In this document: one piece after another, positions 47,436 through 55,388 of the stretch
Position numbering within the stretch: the stretch's first letter is position 1
Layout of the letters: each line of letters starts with the position of its first letter
Assembly: GCF_022129235.1 (NCBI RefSeq)
Contig: NZ_JADQAI010000005.1
Coordinates: 1 to 61,401 of the forward strand
Reading direction: 5' to 3'
Source: Psychrobacter sp. Ps6
GTDB taxonomy: Bacteria > Pseudomonadota > Gammaproteobacteria > Pseudomonadales > Moraxellaceae
DNA: 61,401 nucleotides
Made by a program: the position numbers and the translations under genes
The notes under the pieces: model-generated
Told to the model about the DNA's origin: nothing
The model's input: the letters and a program-made list of their open reading frames with translations, nothing else
Database searches by the model: none

Positions 47436-47594
47436 TCAATCACTAATCTGTGGCGGTAAATAAATGATCAATTCATTGAATCGTTCTGTAAGTATGCTGC
47501 AGAGATGGTTTTGCTCTAAAGGCGTCATATACCTCACGTTGATAAGCGCTTGAAGTTGGTCAAGATAAGGGAGGTAGGCCTGATGTTGAGTCTG
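47436..47594 (-). pseudogene. Coding-like remnant, 52 codons without a good start
   Basis: Between a TAA at 47595-47597 and a TGA at 47436, the minus strand reads through 52 codons with protein-like composition: HQAYLPYLDQLQALINVRYM, then TPLEQNHLCSILTERFNELI. There is no ATG before the middle and no ribosome binding site. I read it as the 3' end of a lost gene, family unknown. Confidence 0.4.
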
Positions 47595-47679
47595 TTATGC
47601 CAAACTCGATAAGTCTCAGAGTTACCATCACAACGATAATAAAATCTTGCCACTATAGGTATACATGATGAGGCAGTTA

Positions 47680-48540
47680 TCACATTAGCTCACTGCTTGG
47701 ACTGACTCCAAACAGCCGCTTGTATTCCCGGCTAAATTGACTGGGGCTTTCATAGCCAACTTGCATGGCTATTTGCGATATTTGTGCTCCTTGCCCGTGT
47801 ATCTTAATCAATCGTTTTGCTTCCATTAATCTTAAGCTTTTTTGATACTGTAGTGGACTCAACTGGGTGATTTCTTTGAAGTGCTGGTGAAACCCTGAGA
47901 CACTCATACCACATCTACTGGCTAGACTCTCTACCATAATAGGCTCATTTAAATGTGACTTGATCCAGTCAGTGGCTTGGGCAATACGGTGTGTATGGCT
48001 ACCATCAACGACCAACTGCCTAAGCTTGTTACCTTGCTCCGCTGAGAGTAGTCGATAATATATTTCTTGCTGAATCAGTGACGCCAAAAATTCAATATCG
48101 TTTGGATAATCAAGCAAGCGTATCAATCGATCAAATGCCGCCATTATTGCATCATCTAACGGCCACTTTATGCCTAAATGACCATTTGCTGTGGGTGTTT
48201 TAGAGGGTGTTTGTGCCAATATCTCCCTAATCATGGCGAGATTTAATTTCATAGATAAGACGATAACAGGATTCTCTACTGAGGCATGTTTTATATGCAT
48301 GCTCAGCGGAATATTGACAGGACAAAACATCAAATGGCTATTACTGAATCTTTGGCAGTCTGCTCCTAAGTAAATCTCACGCTCGCCTTGCAAGACAATG
48401 CAGATGCTTGGCTCTTGGATATAGCTAACAGCTTTGCTTGGTTTATCGGCACAGTAAAAAAATAGCCCTGAGACAGCAGATTCGAGGGTTTGATTCCTAG
48501 GCAGTATATTAAGAAGTCGGTCTATGGTTTCTTGATTCAT
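47680..48540 (-). CDS. AraC family transcriptional regulator
   Basis: A 286-residue DNA-binding regulator. The N-terminal ligand or oligomerisation half matches the PF06719-type AraC N-domain (AVSYIQEPSICIVLQGEREIYLG, FCPVNIPLSMHI, PVIVLSMKLNLAMI). The C-terminal half has the two helix-turn-helix units (MVESLASRCGMSVSGFHQHFK and QISQIAMQVGYESPSQFSREYKRLFG). It is transcribed divergently from ohr across 165 bases. Relatives with this N-domain are often neighbours of oxidoreductases they regulate, so control of ohr is a reasonable inference. An 8-base inverted repeat in the shared region supports an operator. Confidence 0.93.
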   Translation of the reverse strand: MNQETIDRLLNILPRNQTLESAVSGLFFYCADKPSKAVSYIQEPSICIVLQGEREIYLGADCQRFSNSHLMFCPVNIPLSMHIKHASVENPVIVLSMKLNLAMIREILAQTPSKTPTANGHLGIKWPLDDAIMAAFDRLIRLLDYPNDIEFLASLIQQEIYYRLLSAEQGNKLRQLVVDGSHTHRIAQATDWIKSHLNEPIMVESLASRCGMSVSGFHQHFKEITQLSPLQYQKSLRLMEAKRLIKIHGQGAQISQIAMQVGYESPSQFSREYKRLFGVSPSSELM

Positions 48541-48556
48541 GAGGATAGCTTGTGTT

Positions 48557-48654
48557 ATAAGACTGACTGATAGTATAAAAATTTATAGGATTAGGCAAGA
48601 GTTATAGAGGTCTGTTCTAACGGATAACTGCCAGCGATTCTATAATAGTCTTAT
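48557..48654. promoter_or_regulatory. Candidate AraC operator pair and ohr promoter
   Basis: ATAAGACT (48557-48564) and AGTCTTAT (48647-48654) are perfect inverted copies about 90 bases apart. The second copy follows directly after a TATAAT (48641-48646) that is the likely -10 of ohr, so a bound protein would cover the start site. The regulator assignment is inference. Confidence 0.45.
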
Positions 48655-48705
48655 CGCAACAGCGTAAGCACAACCTCTAATAATATAGATAAGGAATTAT
48701 AGATC

Positions 48706-49119
48706 ATGAAAATATTTTATAAAACACGCGCAACTGCTACTGGTGGACGTTCTGGCCATACTGGGTTAGACGATGGTTCGTTAGGATTTGACTTGGTATC
48801 TTTTCAAGAACAAGATAAAGAAGGCGTTAACCCAGAACAGCTTTTTGCCATGGGTTATGCCGCTTGTTTTGATAGCGCTTTGAGCATGACAGCACAGCAC
48901 ATGAAATTGCCTGTTACCGCTTCTAAAACCTCTGCCCAAGTCGGTATCGGTATGAAAGCAGATGGTAGCTACAACTTGGATATAGAGTTGCACGTTGAAG
49001 TATCGGGTGTTGACGAAGCGCAGGCACAACAGTTGATCGAAGCCACACATCAGGTGTGCCCATATTCTAATGCCACTCGTGGCAATGTAGATGTCCGCTT
49101 AGAAGTGAACGTTATTTAA
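48706..49119 (+). CDS. ohr: Organic hydroperoxide resistance protein (OsmC/Ohr family)
   Basis: Thiol peroxidase of 137 residues that reduces organic hydroperoxides using lipoyl-dependent electrons. The two redox cysteines are in NPEQLFAMGYAACFDSAL and in HQVCPYSNATRGNVDV, the standard Ohr arrangement (as opposed to OsmC). RATATGGRSGHTGLDDGSL is the N-terminal family block. AAGGAA precedes the ATG. Ohr is commonly controlled by a MarR-type OhrR; none is adjacent here, and an AraC regulator is divergent instead. Confidence 0.96.
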   Translation: MKIFYKTRATATGGRSGHTGLDDGSLGFDLVSFQEQDKEGVNPEQLFAMGYAACFDSALSMTAQHMKLPVTASKTSAQVGIGMKADGSYNLDIELHVEVSGVDEAQAQQLIEATHQVCPYSNATRGNVDVRLEVNVI

Positions 49120-49176
49120 AGGCTTTTAGCTTTTACTGGTAGCGAGCGAATCATTAATTCAATATGATAGCTTACA

Positions 49177-49214
49177 CAAAACCGCCCCGATTTTTATAAA
49201 TCAGGGCGGTTTTA
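49177..49214 (+). terminator. Terminator of ohr
   Basis: AAAACCGCCC and GGGCGGTTTT are the outer stem, with GATTT/AAATC inside, followed by A/T-rich sequence. It is strong and nearly symmetrical. Confidence 0.88.
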
Positions 49215-49297
49215 TGCTATCTAGTAGAATAGAATAGTAGCGCGAAACTTTTGTCATTAGCCGAGCTAGTGATAGAGCATCATAAGTAATCACCGTA

Positions 49298-49357
49298 CTA
49301 GGGCGTGTCCCTAATTCAAACGTTTATTACCATTTTTAAAGTAGTGACAAGCCCTAG
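49298..49357. mobile_element. Miniature element with CTAG target duplication (IS5-like ends)
   Basis: A 52-bp unit (49302-49353) is bounded by GGCGTGTC and GACAAGCC, which are inverted repeats with one mismatch, and flanked on both sides by CTAG (49298-49301 and 49354-49357). A CTAG or YTAR duplication is typical of IS5-type insertions. It has no coding capacity, so it is either a MITE or a solo remnant. The family is inferred from the duplication, not identified. Confidence 0.5.
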
Positions 49358-49359
49358 GC

Positions 49360-50271
49360 TTACACTTTTTTATTTAAGGTAAAGACCAAGACTGCACCTA
49401 AAATGACTGCACTGGCAATAATAAATGGTAACGTTAATTGCTCAGATAAAAATATCACGCCTAGTACAGTCGCAATCACAGGCACGCATAGCTGAACAAT
49501 AGCCGCTTGCGTGTTCTTTAATAATGGCATTGCAGTATACCAGATACTGTAGCCCATCCCTGATGCGATCGCTCCTGACGCACAGGCAAGCAATATCCCT
49601 TCGCTGGTAATGCTTTCTAAGCTAATGTTTTTTAAGCCCATTTCATCCAGATACATTAGGCCCACCAGCAGTAGTATCGGAACGGCTACCAAACTTCGCA
49701 CAAAATTAAACCCTGTCGCTCGTAGCGGTGAGATGCATGATTTACCGCGTATGCTGTATACTCCCCAGGCTATACCGCTCATAGCCATTAACGCTGCCGC
49801 CAATGTCGACGGCATGGCAGCTGATGGCAACATCAGATATACAAACCCCGCCACTGCAACGACAAACGCTAACCACTGTAGTGTGCTGAGCTGTTCTTTT
49901 TTGTAGATACCCCAGCCAATCATCGTCAGCTGAACCGCCGAAAACAAAATCAATGCCCCAGTGCCAGTATCAAGCTCTACATATGCAATCGAAAAACATA
50001 ACGCGTAAATGACCAAGCTGACACTACTGAGCCAACTACCTTTGTCATTTAAGATAGCATCAATAGAAGGCTTGTCAGCGGCGAGTGCTTGACGCTGTAG
50101 TCTGTAGGCGTGAATCGTCATGATAAACACTAAGCAGACAGCCGCACTGAGCAGACGAATGACCGTAAAGCTCCAAGCATCTATATAGCCTTCTGCTAGT
50201 GCCATCCGGCAAAACAGGGAATTTGCGGCAAATGCGATCAACGCAATAATAGTATAAACAGTAGCTTTCAA
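49360..50271 (-). CDS. DMT superfamily transporter (EamA type)
   Basis: An inner membrane protein of 303 residues with ten predicted helices in two EamA repeats. The first repeat starts TIIALIAFAANSLFCRMALAEG; the second starts near ALMAMSGIAWGVYSIRGK. SYVELDTGTGALILFSAVQLTMI-type and FIIASAVILGAVLVF segments are typical. Members export amino acids, metabolites or drugs; the substrate is unknown. The start is a TTG at 50271 with AGGA about eight bases upstream. Its 3' end abuts the small CTAG-flanked element. Confidence 0.9.
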   Translation of the reverse strand: MKATVYTIIALIAFAANSLFCRMALAEGYIDAWSFTVIRLLSAAVCLVFIMTIHAYRLQRQALAADKPSIDAILNDKGSWLSSVSLVIYALCFSIAYVELDTGTGALILFSAVQLTMIGWGIYKKEQLSTLQWLAFVVAVAGFVYLMLPSAAMPSTLAAALMAMSGIAWGVYSIRGKSCISPLRATGFNFVRSLVAVPILLLVGLMYLDEMGLKNISLESITSEGILLACASGAIASGMGYSIWYTAMPLLKNTQAAIVQLCVPVIATVLGVIFLSEQLTLPFIIASAVILGAVLVFTLNKKV

Positions 50272-50609
50272 AAATAATTCCTACAATGAATAAGGGAGCA
50301 TAAAATCAGCAGGCATAGGATTTTAGTTTTGGGTCTTGAGATACGCTGTTATAACGAACGCTTATTTCTTAGCAAAGATAATAGATTCATAACTGATTAA
50401 TTCAATTTATGGTTCGTAGGGCAACCCTCACAGGACAGGATATTCTGTCGTACTTATGGCAAAAAGTCTCTTTTAAATCAGAATAACGATAGTTGTATTG
50501 ACGATAAGGTCTAAAAATAGGGATGATGTGCGTCCGTCGTATCAAATGAACTATTAGAACAACATTCATTAAACACAATACATCAGATAAATAAATTGGA
50601 AACGAGAAT
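50272..50609. other. Divergent intergenic region DMT transporter / DUF421
   Basis: About 340 bases with no gene. A small hairpin (GACAGGATATTCTGTC, near 50434) and a GTAGGGCAACCCTCAC stretch are visible; nothing else is recognised. Confidence 0.4.
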
Positions 50610-51293
50610 ATGGATTGGGCAAGTATTTTTATTTATGACACAACTTGGTTGTTTGCCGTAGAAATTTTAATACGTGTCACTGTAATGTTTGTATTAATTA
50701 TCACATTTTTACGATTTACTGGTAAGCGGGGTGTCCGTCAGCTCTCTATTTTCGAACTGACCATTATCCTATCACTTGGCTCTATTGCAGGTGATCCTAT
50801 GTTCACCGAAGACCTGCCCATTATCCAAGCGGTACTGATCATGGGTTCAGTCATTATTCTTTACCGAATCTGCACATGGGTTATGATGAAATGGCAGCCT
50901 TTTGAAGACTTGTTGGAAGGCAAATCACTTTATATCGTAGAAGATAGCATGCTGGTATTGGATAAGATTAAAAAAGGCAAAATGTCACACGATGAATTTT
51001 TTGCTGAAATGCGCCAACAAGGGGTTGAGCATTTAGGGCAAGTTCGTGTCGGTCTGCTCGAAGCTGATGGCAATTTTAGTATTTTATTGCACACCTCTGA
51101 AAAAACAGACTACGGGATGCCGCTTTTCCCCAAGCAATACCAACCGGTCGAGCAAGTAGAAGCAGGGGTTTACTATGCTTGTATGTATTGCGGTTACGTT
51201 GATGAAATCTCTGACCCTAATCAATGCTGCCCACGCTGCGAGGATAATTGCAATAACTGGGCTAAAGCGTTAAACAATCAGATAGTCAAGTAG
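50610..51293 (+). CDS. DUF421 (YetF-type) membrane protein with C-terminal zinc ribbon
   Basis: A 227-residue protein. Three N-terminal membrane helices (TWLFAVEILIRVTVMFVLIITFLRF and two more) contain the DUF421 block RFTGKRGVRQLSIFELTIILSLGS. The soluble YetF-type domain follows (LVLDKIKKGKMSHDEFFAEMRQQGVEHLGQV). The last 40 residues add a rubredoxin-like knuckle pair: CMYCGYVDE and CCPRCEDNC. Four or more cysteines there could bind zinc or iron. I regard that tail as the unusual part. The role of the family is not established. The ribosome binding site is weak. Confidence 0.87.
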   Translation: MDWASIFIYDTTWLFAVEILIRVTVMFVLIITFLRFTGKRGVRQLSIFELTIILSLGSIAGDPMFTEDLPIIQAVLIMGSVIILYRICTWVMMKWQPFEDLLEGKSLYIVEDSMLVLDKIKKGKMSHDEFFAEMRQQGVEHLGQVRVGLLEADGNFSILLHTSEKTDYGMPLFPKQYQPVEQVEAGVYYACMYCGYVDEISDPNQCCPRCEDNCNNWAKALNNQIVK

Positions 51294-51317
51294 TGTAACG
51301 ACTAGGCTAATATAACG

Positions 51318-51356
51318 ATAATGCTGCCTTATCAACTAAGCTAAGGCAGCATTATT
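51318..51356. terminator. Terminator between the DUF421 gene and creD
   Basis: AATGCTGCCTTA and TAAGGCAGCATT form a long perfect stem around about ten bases; the flanks are A/T-rich on both sides, so it may serve both convergent genes. Confidence 0.8.
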
Positions 51357-51411
51357 TCAAACTATTATCAGTTTATGTGGCTTTCTTCATACAGCGAGTG
51401 GCTTATATCAC

Positions 51412-53049
51412 TTATGTAACTTTGTACCAGTCGAGTTTGCGAGTCATCACCATGACGCAGGCAAGTACCATAAAGCAGAATATCGCGCCCAGTAATAGAT
51501 TGAGATCTTCTGTACTTAGAATGCCGAAAAAGGCAGCATATAGCCCGGCGAGTGTTGCGGTAAAGATTAAAGCCCGTTTCAAACCGCCAAATATATAGTA
51601 GCTATACCAACCAATAAGTCCCACGCACGCGCTAGCGGCTATAGTATATGCTTGCCAAAAGACGATTTGCTCAGCAAGTGGTAGCAATAGGACATAAAAA
51701 ACAAATAACGCGCAGCCAACGAGCAGGTACTGAATAGGGTGAATGCGACTGGATTTAAGCACTTCAAATAAAAAGAAAGTGCCGAACGATACCAAAATTA
51801 ATAGCAGGGCATACTTCATGGTTCGTTCAGTTTGTAGGTAGACATCATTAGGACTCGCGAAACTAACTCCAAAGCTGTTTAGCAGAAAGCTTTGATTGCT
51901 ACCAGCTACCGCCGCACTGTCTGCTGTCATCCCTCTTGATGAGTCAAACGAATTAGGGTTGTACGACTGGCTATCGGGATTGAGAGTGGGTTGATTGATG
52001 ATGGTGCAGTAATGATTAGGCGTGCTGATACATTGGGAGAGAGATTGATTGTTGGCGACGGTCAGATACTGATTTTGCCAACTGGCATCAAACCCTTCAT
52101 CGGTAATACTTTTAGTGTTTGGTAGCGCCTTGCCGATAAAGTTTGGTGTTTGCCAATCACTGTGCATAGACAGCGTAAAGTTCTGCCCAGTAGGCACCGT
52201 CGTCAAATTGCTAATACCAGATAAGGGCAAATCGATCGTAATCTTGAGCGTTTGATTGTCTTTGGGGTTAGATGGTTGGCGATCTACCTCTGATTTATCT
52301 GGGTTTTTATCCATTGCGCCTGTGGCAACGAGGGTCTCTTTATTCTGCTGGCTAGTAGGATTGATTAATTGAGCCAATACGTCTTCAGGAATATTGACTT
52401 CAACATAGGTCAAGTTCTCTATCATTGGTATCTGAGGATAGCTCGCTGCAATCGATTTTTGATTGATTGTGACGGCAGGCAGGGTAGCGACACCGCGTAA
52501 ATCAGACACAGGAATGATCAGTTTTGCCTTATTCCAGTGGGTAATGGTTTTGGCTGGCTGTGTCTTATCTGCATTAGAAGATATACCGACTGAATCTGCA
52601 TCATCGTCAATTGTAGTGCCAGCCTGATCTAAATTTTCTAAAGTATCTGCAAACGTATAACTCTGATCGAATGTCAGCTGACCATTATAGCTAGTAGCAC
52701 TATAGATACCGCGCTTATAAGTGTCTGTGCTTACTTTTAGGTTTTGTGCAGCCTGCGTCTGAGAGGCAAAAATCGTCTCAATCTTCGAGTATGACGGTTC
52801 ACATTTGCTATTTACATTTGGCGTATCAGATGCATTTGCCTGACATGCTGGTGTGACTGTCGTAGGGATGGCGATAAATGGATTAATGACTTCTTGTGGA
52901 TTGACATGCTGCTGAGTGATTTCTTTTATCACTGACGCTGCGTAGTATTGCCTCTCATATATGATATCGCTAATCATAGTGAGTCCAATCGAAAAGACAA
53001 TACAAAGTACTACAATGATGGATAACTTAGTCAATAATGTTTTTTGCAT
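51412..53049 (-). CDS. creD: Inner membrane protein CreD
   Basis: A 545-residue membrane protein of the CreD family, linked to envelope integrity. One N-terminal helix (LSIIVVLCIVFSIGLTMIS) precedes a large periplasmic domain and a C-terminal bundle of about five helices (LLILVSFGTFFLFEVLKS, then IHPIQYLLVGCALFVFYVLLLPLAEQI). The IHPIQY segment is diagnostic. At 545 residues it is longer than E. coli CreD (about 450), owing to polar inserts rich in Asn, Ser and Gln in the periplasmic domain. No creBC two-component genes are next to it. GGAGG is seven bases upstream of ATG 53049. Confidence 0.92.
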   Translation of the reverse strand: MQKTLLTKLSIIVVLCIVFSIGLTMISDIIYERQYYAASVIKEITQQHVNPQEVINPFIAIPTTVTPACQANASDTPNVNSKCEPSYSKIETIFASQTQAAQNLKVSTDTYKRGIYSATSYNGQLTFDQSYTFADTLENLDQAGTTIDDDADSVGISSNADKTQPAKTITHWNKAKLIIPVSDLRGVATLPAVTINQKSIAASYPQIPMIENLTYVEVNIPEDVLAQLINPTSQQNKETLVATGAMDKNPDKSEVDRQPSNPKDNQTLKITIDLPLSGISNLTTVPTGQNFTLSMHSDWQTPNFIGKALPNTKSITDEGFDASWQNQYLTVANNQSLSQCISTPNHYCTIINQPTLNPDSQSYNPNSFDSSRGMTADSAAVAGSNQSFLLNSFGVSFASPNDVYLQTERTMKYALLLILVSFGTFFLFEVLKSSRIHPIQYLLVGCALFVFYVLLLPLAEQIVFWQAYTIAASACVGLIGWYSYYIFGGLKRALIFTATLAGLYAAFFGILSTEDLNLLLGAIFCFMVLACVMVMTRKLDWYKVT

Positions 53050-53223
53050 GTTGTCGCCTCCTACGTGTCTTTAATCCACAGCTGCAGAGATAGCAGGCTG
53101 TGGCTTTAAAAAACATCATAGGGAGGGCATAAAGAGAAAATGTGCAGGAACTATGAAAAGAGTGTGAAAGGGTAGGTATCAGGATTTTTGAGTCAATATT
53201 TTTGAATCAGTGTTTTTTGAGTA

Positions 53224-53748
53224 TTAATGCTTTTTGGTATCGCCAACGACTTTATCCATAATAGCGAATAACAAGCCAGACAATACAAAGGTCATGTGAA
53301 TAACAACTTTCCACATGAGCTTGTCAGCATCAAGTTCACTCATATCACTGGAGATATCCATAAAGGATTTCAGAAGATCAATCGCCGAAATAGCGACAAT
53401 CGCTCCGATGACTTTTAGTTTTAAGCCTGAGAAATCCACCTTTCCCATCCAGCTAGGACGATCATCATGGGTGCCAGTGTCGATTTTTGAGACAAAAATT
53501 TCGTAGCCACTGAATATAATGATGAGCAATAAGCTGGCAACCAGCGAGATATCAACCAATACCAGTATGTCTACGATCACGCTGGCCTCAGAGGCTATAA
53601 AAATATCAGCGAACATATACCATAGCTTTTGGACAAACTTAATGAATAATAAAATAATACCTAACACCAATCCTAGATAAAAAGGTGCCAGTATCCAGCG
53701 GCTATTAAATATGGTTTTTTCTAAGTAAAGCTCAAACTTCTTTAGCAT
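53224..53748 (-). CDS. UPF0114/TIGR00645 family membrane protein (YqhA-like)
   Basis: A 174-residue inner membrane protein with about four helices: WILAPFYLGLVLGIILLFIKF, ILVLVDISLVASLLLIIIFSGYE, and two after SSWM-type loop residues. RPSWMGKVDFSGLKLKVIGAIVAISAIDLLKSFMD is the family signature region. Function is unknown. GAAGAG precedes the ATG. It is probably transcribed from its own promoter; neighbours on both sides share its strand, with gaps of about 80 and 175 bases. Confidence 0.9.
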   Translation of the reverse strand: MLKKFELYLEKTIFNSRWILAPFYLGLVLGIILLFIKFVQKLWYMFADIFIASEASVIVDILVLVDISLVASLLLIIIFSGYEIFVSKIDTGTHDDRPSWMGKVDFSGLKLKVIGAIVAISAIDLLKSFMDISSDMSELDADKLMWKVVIHMTFVLSGLLFAIMDKVVGDTKKH

Positions 53749-53829
53749 GGGTATCTCTTCAGTTTCAAATACAAAAAATTTTTAAAGATATAAATATAGG
53801 TAAGTTTATGGGCATTATTAAATCTAGCT

Positions 53830-54438
53830 TTAGTCGTTCGATATGTTGGCTATATCAGTAAGCTGCGCTACTACTTGCCGGATACGTTCTTTTCTATCGC
53901 CACTAATACGCTGAAAAGGTTTTTGATGCTTGTTTAATTGACTGGCAAAATAGGCGCTTATCTCATCACGTTGGTGCGGACTGTCTCGCAGGTCATCAGC
54001 CACCCATGGTATATCAACCTCAGTTAATAGTACCAAGTCATAATGATGCGCCAATGCTGCTTGCTCAAGAGCGGCAGGGCAGTCGCCATAATACCAATGA
54101 GAGTAGACCATCAGCTCAAACAGACTGGTATCACAAAACAAATAGCGGTTTTTATCAGACGTTTGGGTGACTTGTTTGGCCAGTTTGTTCTCTGACGCTA
54201 TCTGACCTTGTGCGATAGGTAGCAGGTCATCCCATGTACAAGTCAGCTGCTCATCATCCCACTTCGCTTGCAAGTAAGTACGCATATATTCTGACACCCA
54301 CAGACTATCGAAATGCGCTGCCAAATCACGGCATAGGGTCGTCTTCCCCGTACTTTCTGCGCCCAAAACCGCGACAGTAATGACAGATTCAGGCGTATGC
54401 TGCTTGAGGTTGTATACGGTAGCGTCGTTGCCATTCAT
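53830..54438 (-). CDS. Nicotinamide riboside kinase-like P-loop protein (NadR C-domain type)
   Basis: A 202-residue protein corresponding to the ribosylnicotinamide kinase domain of NadR, without the regulator and adenylyltransferase domains of the E. coli protein. The P-loop is GAESTGKTTLCRDLA. SEYMRTYLQ, then CDTSLFELMVYSHWYYG, LTEVDIPWVADDLRD and RISGDRKER match this family. It would phosphorylate imported nicotinamide riboside to NMN. The start codon lies 50 bases inside the end of pnuC, so the two are translationally linked. No later start codon fits ahead of the P-loop. Confidence 0.9.
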   Translation of the reverse strand: MNGNDATVYNLKQHTPESVITVAVLGAESTGKTTLCRDLAAHFDSLWVSEYMRTYLQAKWDDEQLTCTWDDLLPIAQGQIASENKLAKQVTQTSDKNRYLFCDTSLFELMVYSHWYYGDCPAALEQAALAHHYDLVLLTEVDIPWVADDLRDSPHQRDEISAYFASQLNKHQKPFQRISGDRKERIRQVVAQLTDIANISND

Positions 54439-55093
54439 AATATGCCCAGATTGCGATGAGAGTGAAGACTACATATTGTAGCGCGGTAAAAGTAAAGCCT
54501 TTATAAAAGTATAGTGGTACCGATATCGCATCAGCAATGATCCATAGTATCCAATGCTCAATTTTGCGCCTTGCCATAAGCCACATTGCCATTAGAAACA
54601 AAGCTGTAGTGAGCATGTCGGTATAATCAACCCAAGTGAATAAATGCACACCAAGAACGGCACCATCAAAGCTAAAGCCATTATTAATCACTGGACGGAA
54701 ATAATATATCAGCGCCACAAACGACATGGTTCCTACTGCCAAAGCAGACAAGATAGGTATATCGCCTGCATGTAAGTGCTCAATACGGACGTTGTTTGAC
54801 TCATGAGTCTCTATAGACTGATTCTTTTTGTTTTTTGACCAGTTAATCCAACCATATAAACTCATCACCGTATAGTAGGCATTGATGAACATATCGCCAA
54901 ACAGCTGCCACTTCCATAGTAAATACACAAATATAGCAGTGCTGACCAGACCGATAGGGAAGACTAATATATTGGTTTTGCTGGCAAGCAATACGCTAAC
55001 CACACCAAAGATAACGGCAATCAGTTCAAGAATGATGAATATCGTAGAGTAGTCCGCATATTGACCAAATAACCAGTTGAGAAGTTCTGCCAT
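54389..55093 (-). CDS. pnuC: Nicotinamide riboside transporter PnuC
   Basis: A seven-helix inner membrane facilitator of 234 residues that brings in nicotinamide riboside, trapped by phosphorylation. The C-terminal signature WILWIIADAISVPLYFYKGF and the VFTLIAIWAYYEWQ helix identify it. YYTVMSLYGWINWSKNK supplies the cytosolic YGWxxW element. ATG 55093 is preferred to ATG 55099 because AGGA then has six bases of spacing. It overlaps the kinase gene by 50 bases; together they form an NAD salvage operon. No riboswitch-like structure was apparent in the 290 bases upstream. Confidence 0.94.
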   Translation of the reverse strand: MAELLNWLFGQYADYSTIFIILELIAVIFGVVSVLLASKTNILVFPIGLVSTAIFVYLLWKWQLFGDMFINAYYTVMSLYGWINWSKNKKNQSIETHESNNVRIEHLHAGDIPILSALAVGTMSFVALIYYFRPVINNGFSFDGAVLGVHLFTWVDYTDMLTTALFLMAMWLMARRKIEHWILWIIADAISVPLYFYKGFTFTALQYVVFTLIAIWAYYEWQRRYRIQPQAAYA

Positions 55094-55388
55094 TAGCATT
55101 CCTAAGTGTGAGCGTGTATCAATGTTCTGAATAATTAAGATAGTTCGATGAATAATACAGAATAAAATGATGTCAATTATAACGTAGCTACCGCAAAAGG
55201 ACGCCAGTCTTTGCTAATTTATGGCAAGAAACAGATTATTTGTAACAAAGTATTAGAAAAATTATAATATTCAGGCATAATAAACACACTGATTTTAAGT
55301 TTACAGTTATTCACTGAAACTGAATGGCTATTATTTTTCACTTTTATGCTTATTCCAAGCACCACAGTAGTAGACAAGGAAGCGTATC

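Larger units (their letters stand above)
47048..47679. other. Repeat-bearing intergenic region with a gene remnant
   Basis: About 630 bases with no intact gene. The part next to the membrane protein is very AT-rich (47100-47240). It contains a palindromic element of about 107 bp (47250-47356) and a stop-bounded coding-like fragment on the minus strand (47436-47594). Confidence 0.6.

Noticed and set aside
55100..55388. NAD or TPP riboswitch ahead of pnuC
   Set aside because: No recognisable core motif or strong structure is present on the minus strand.
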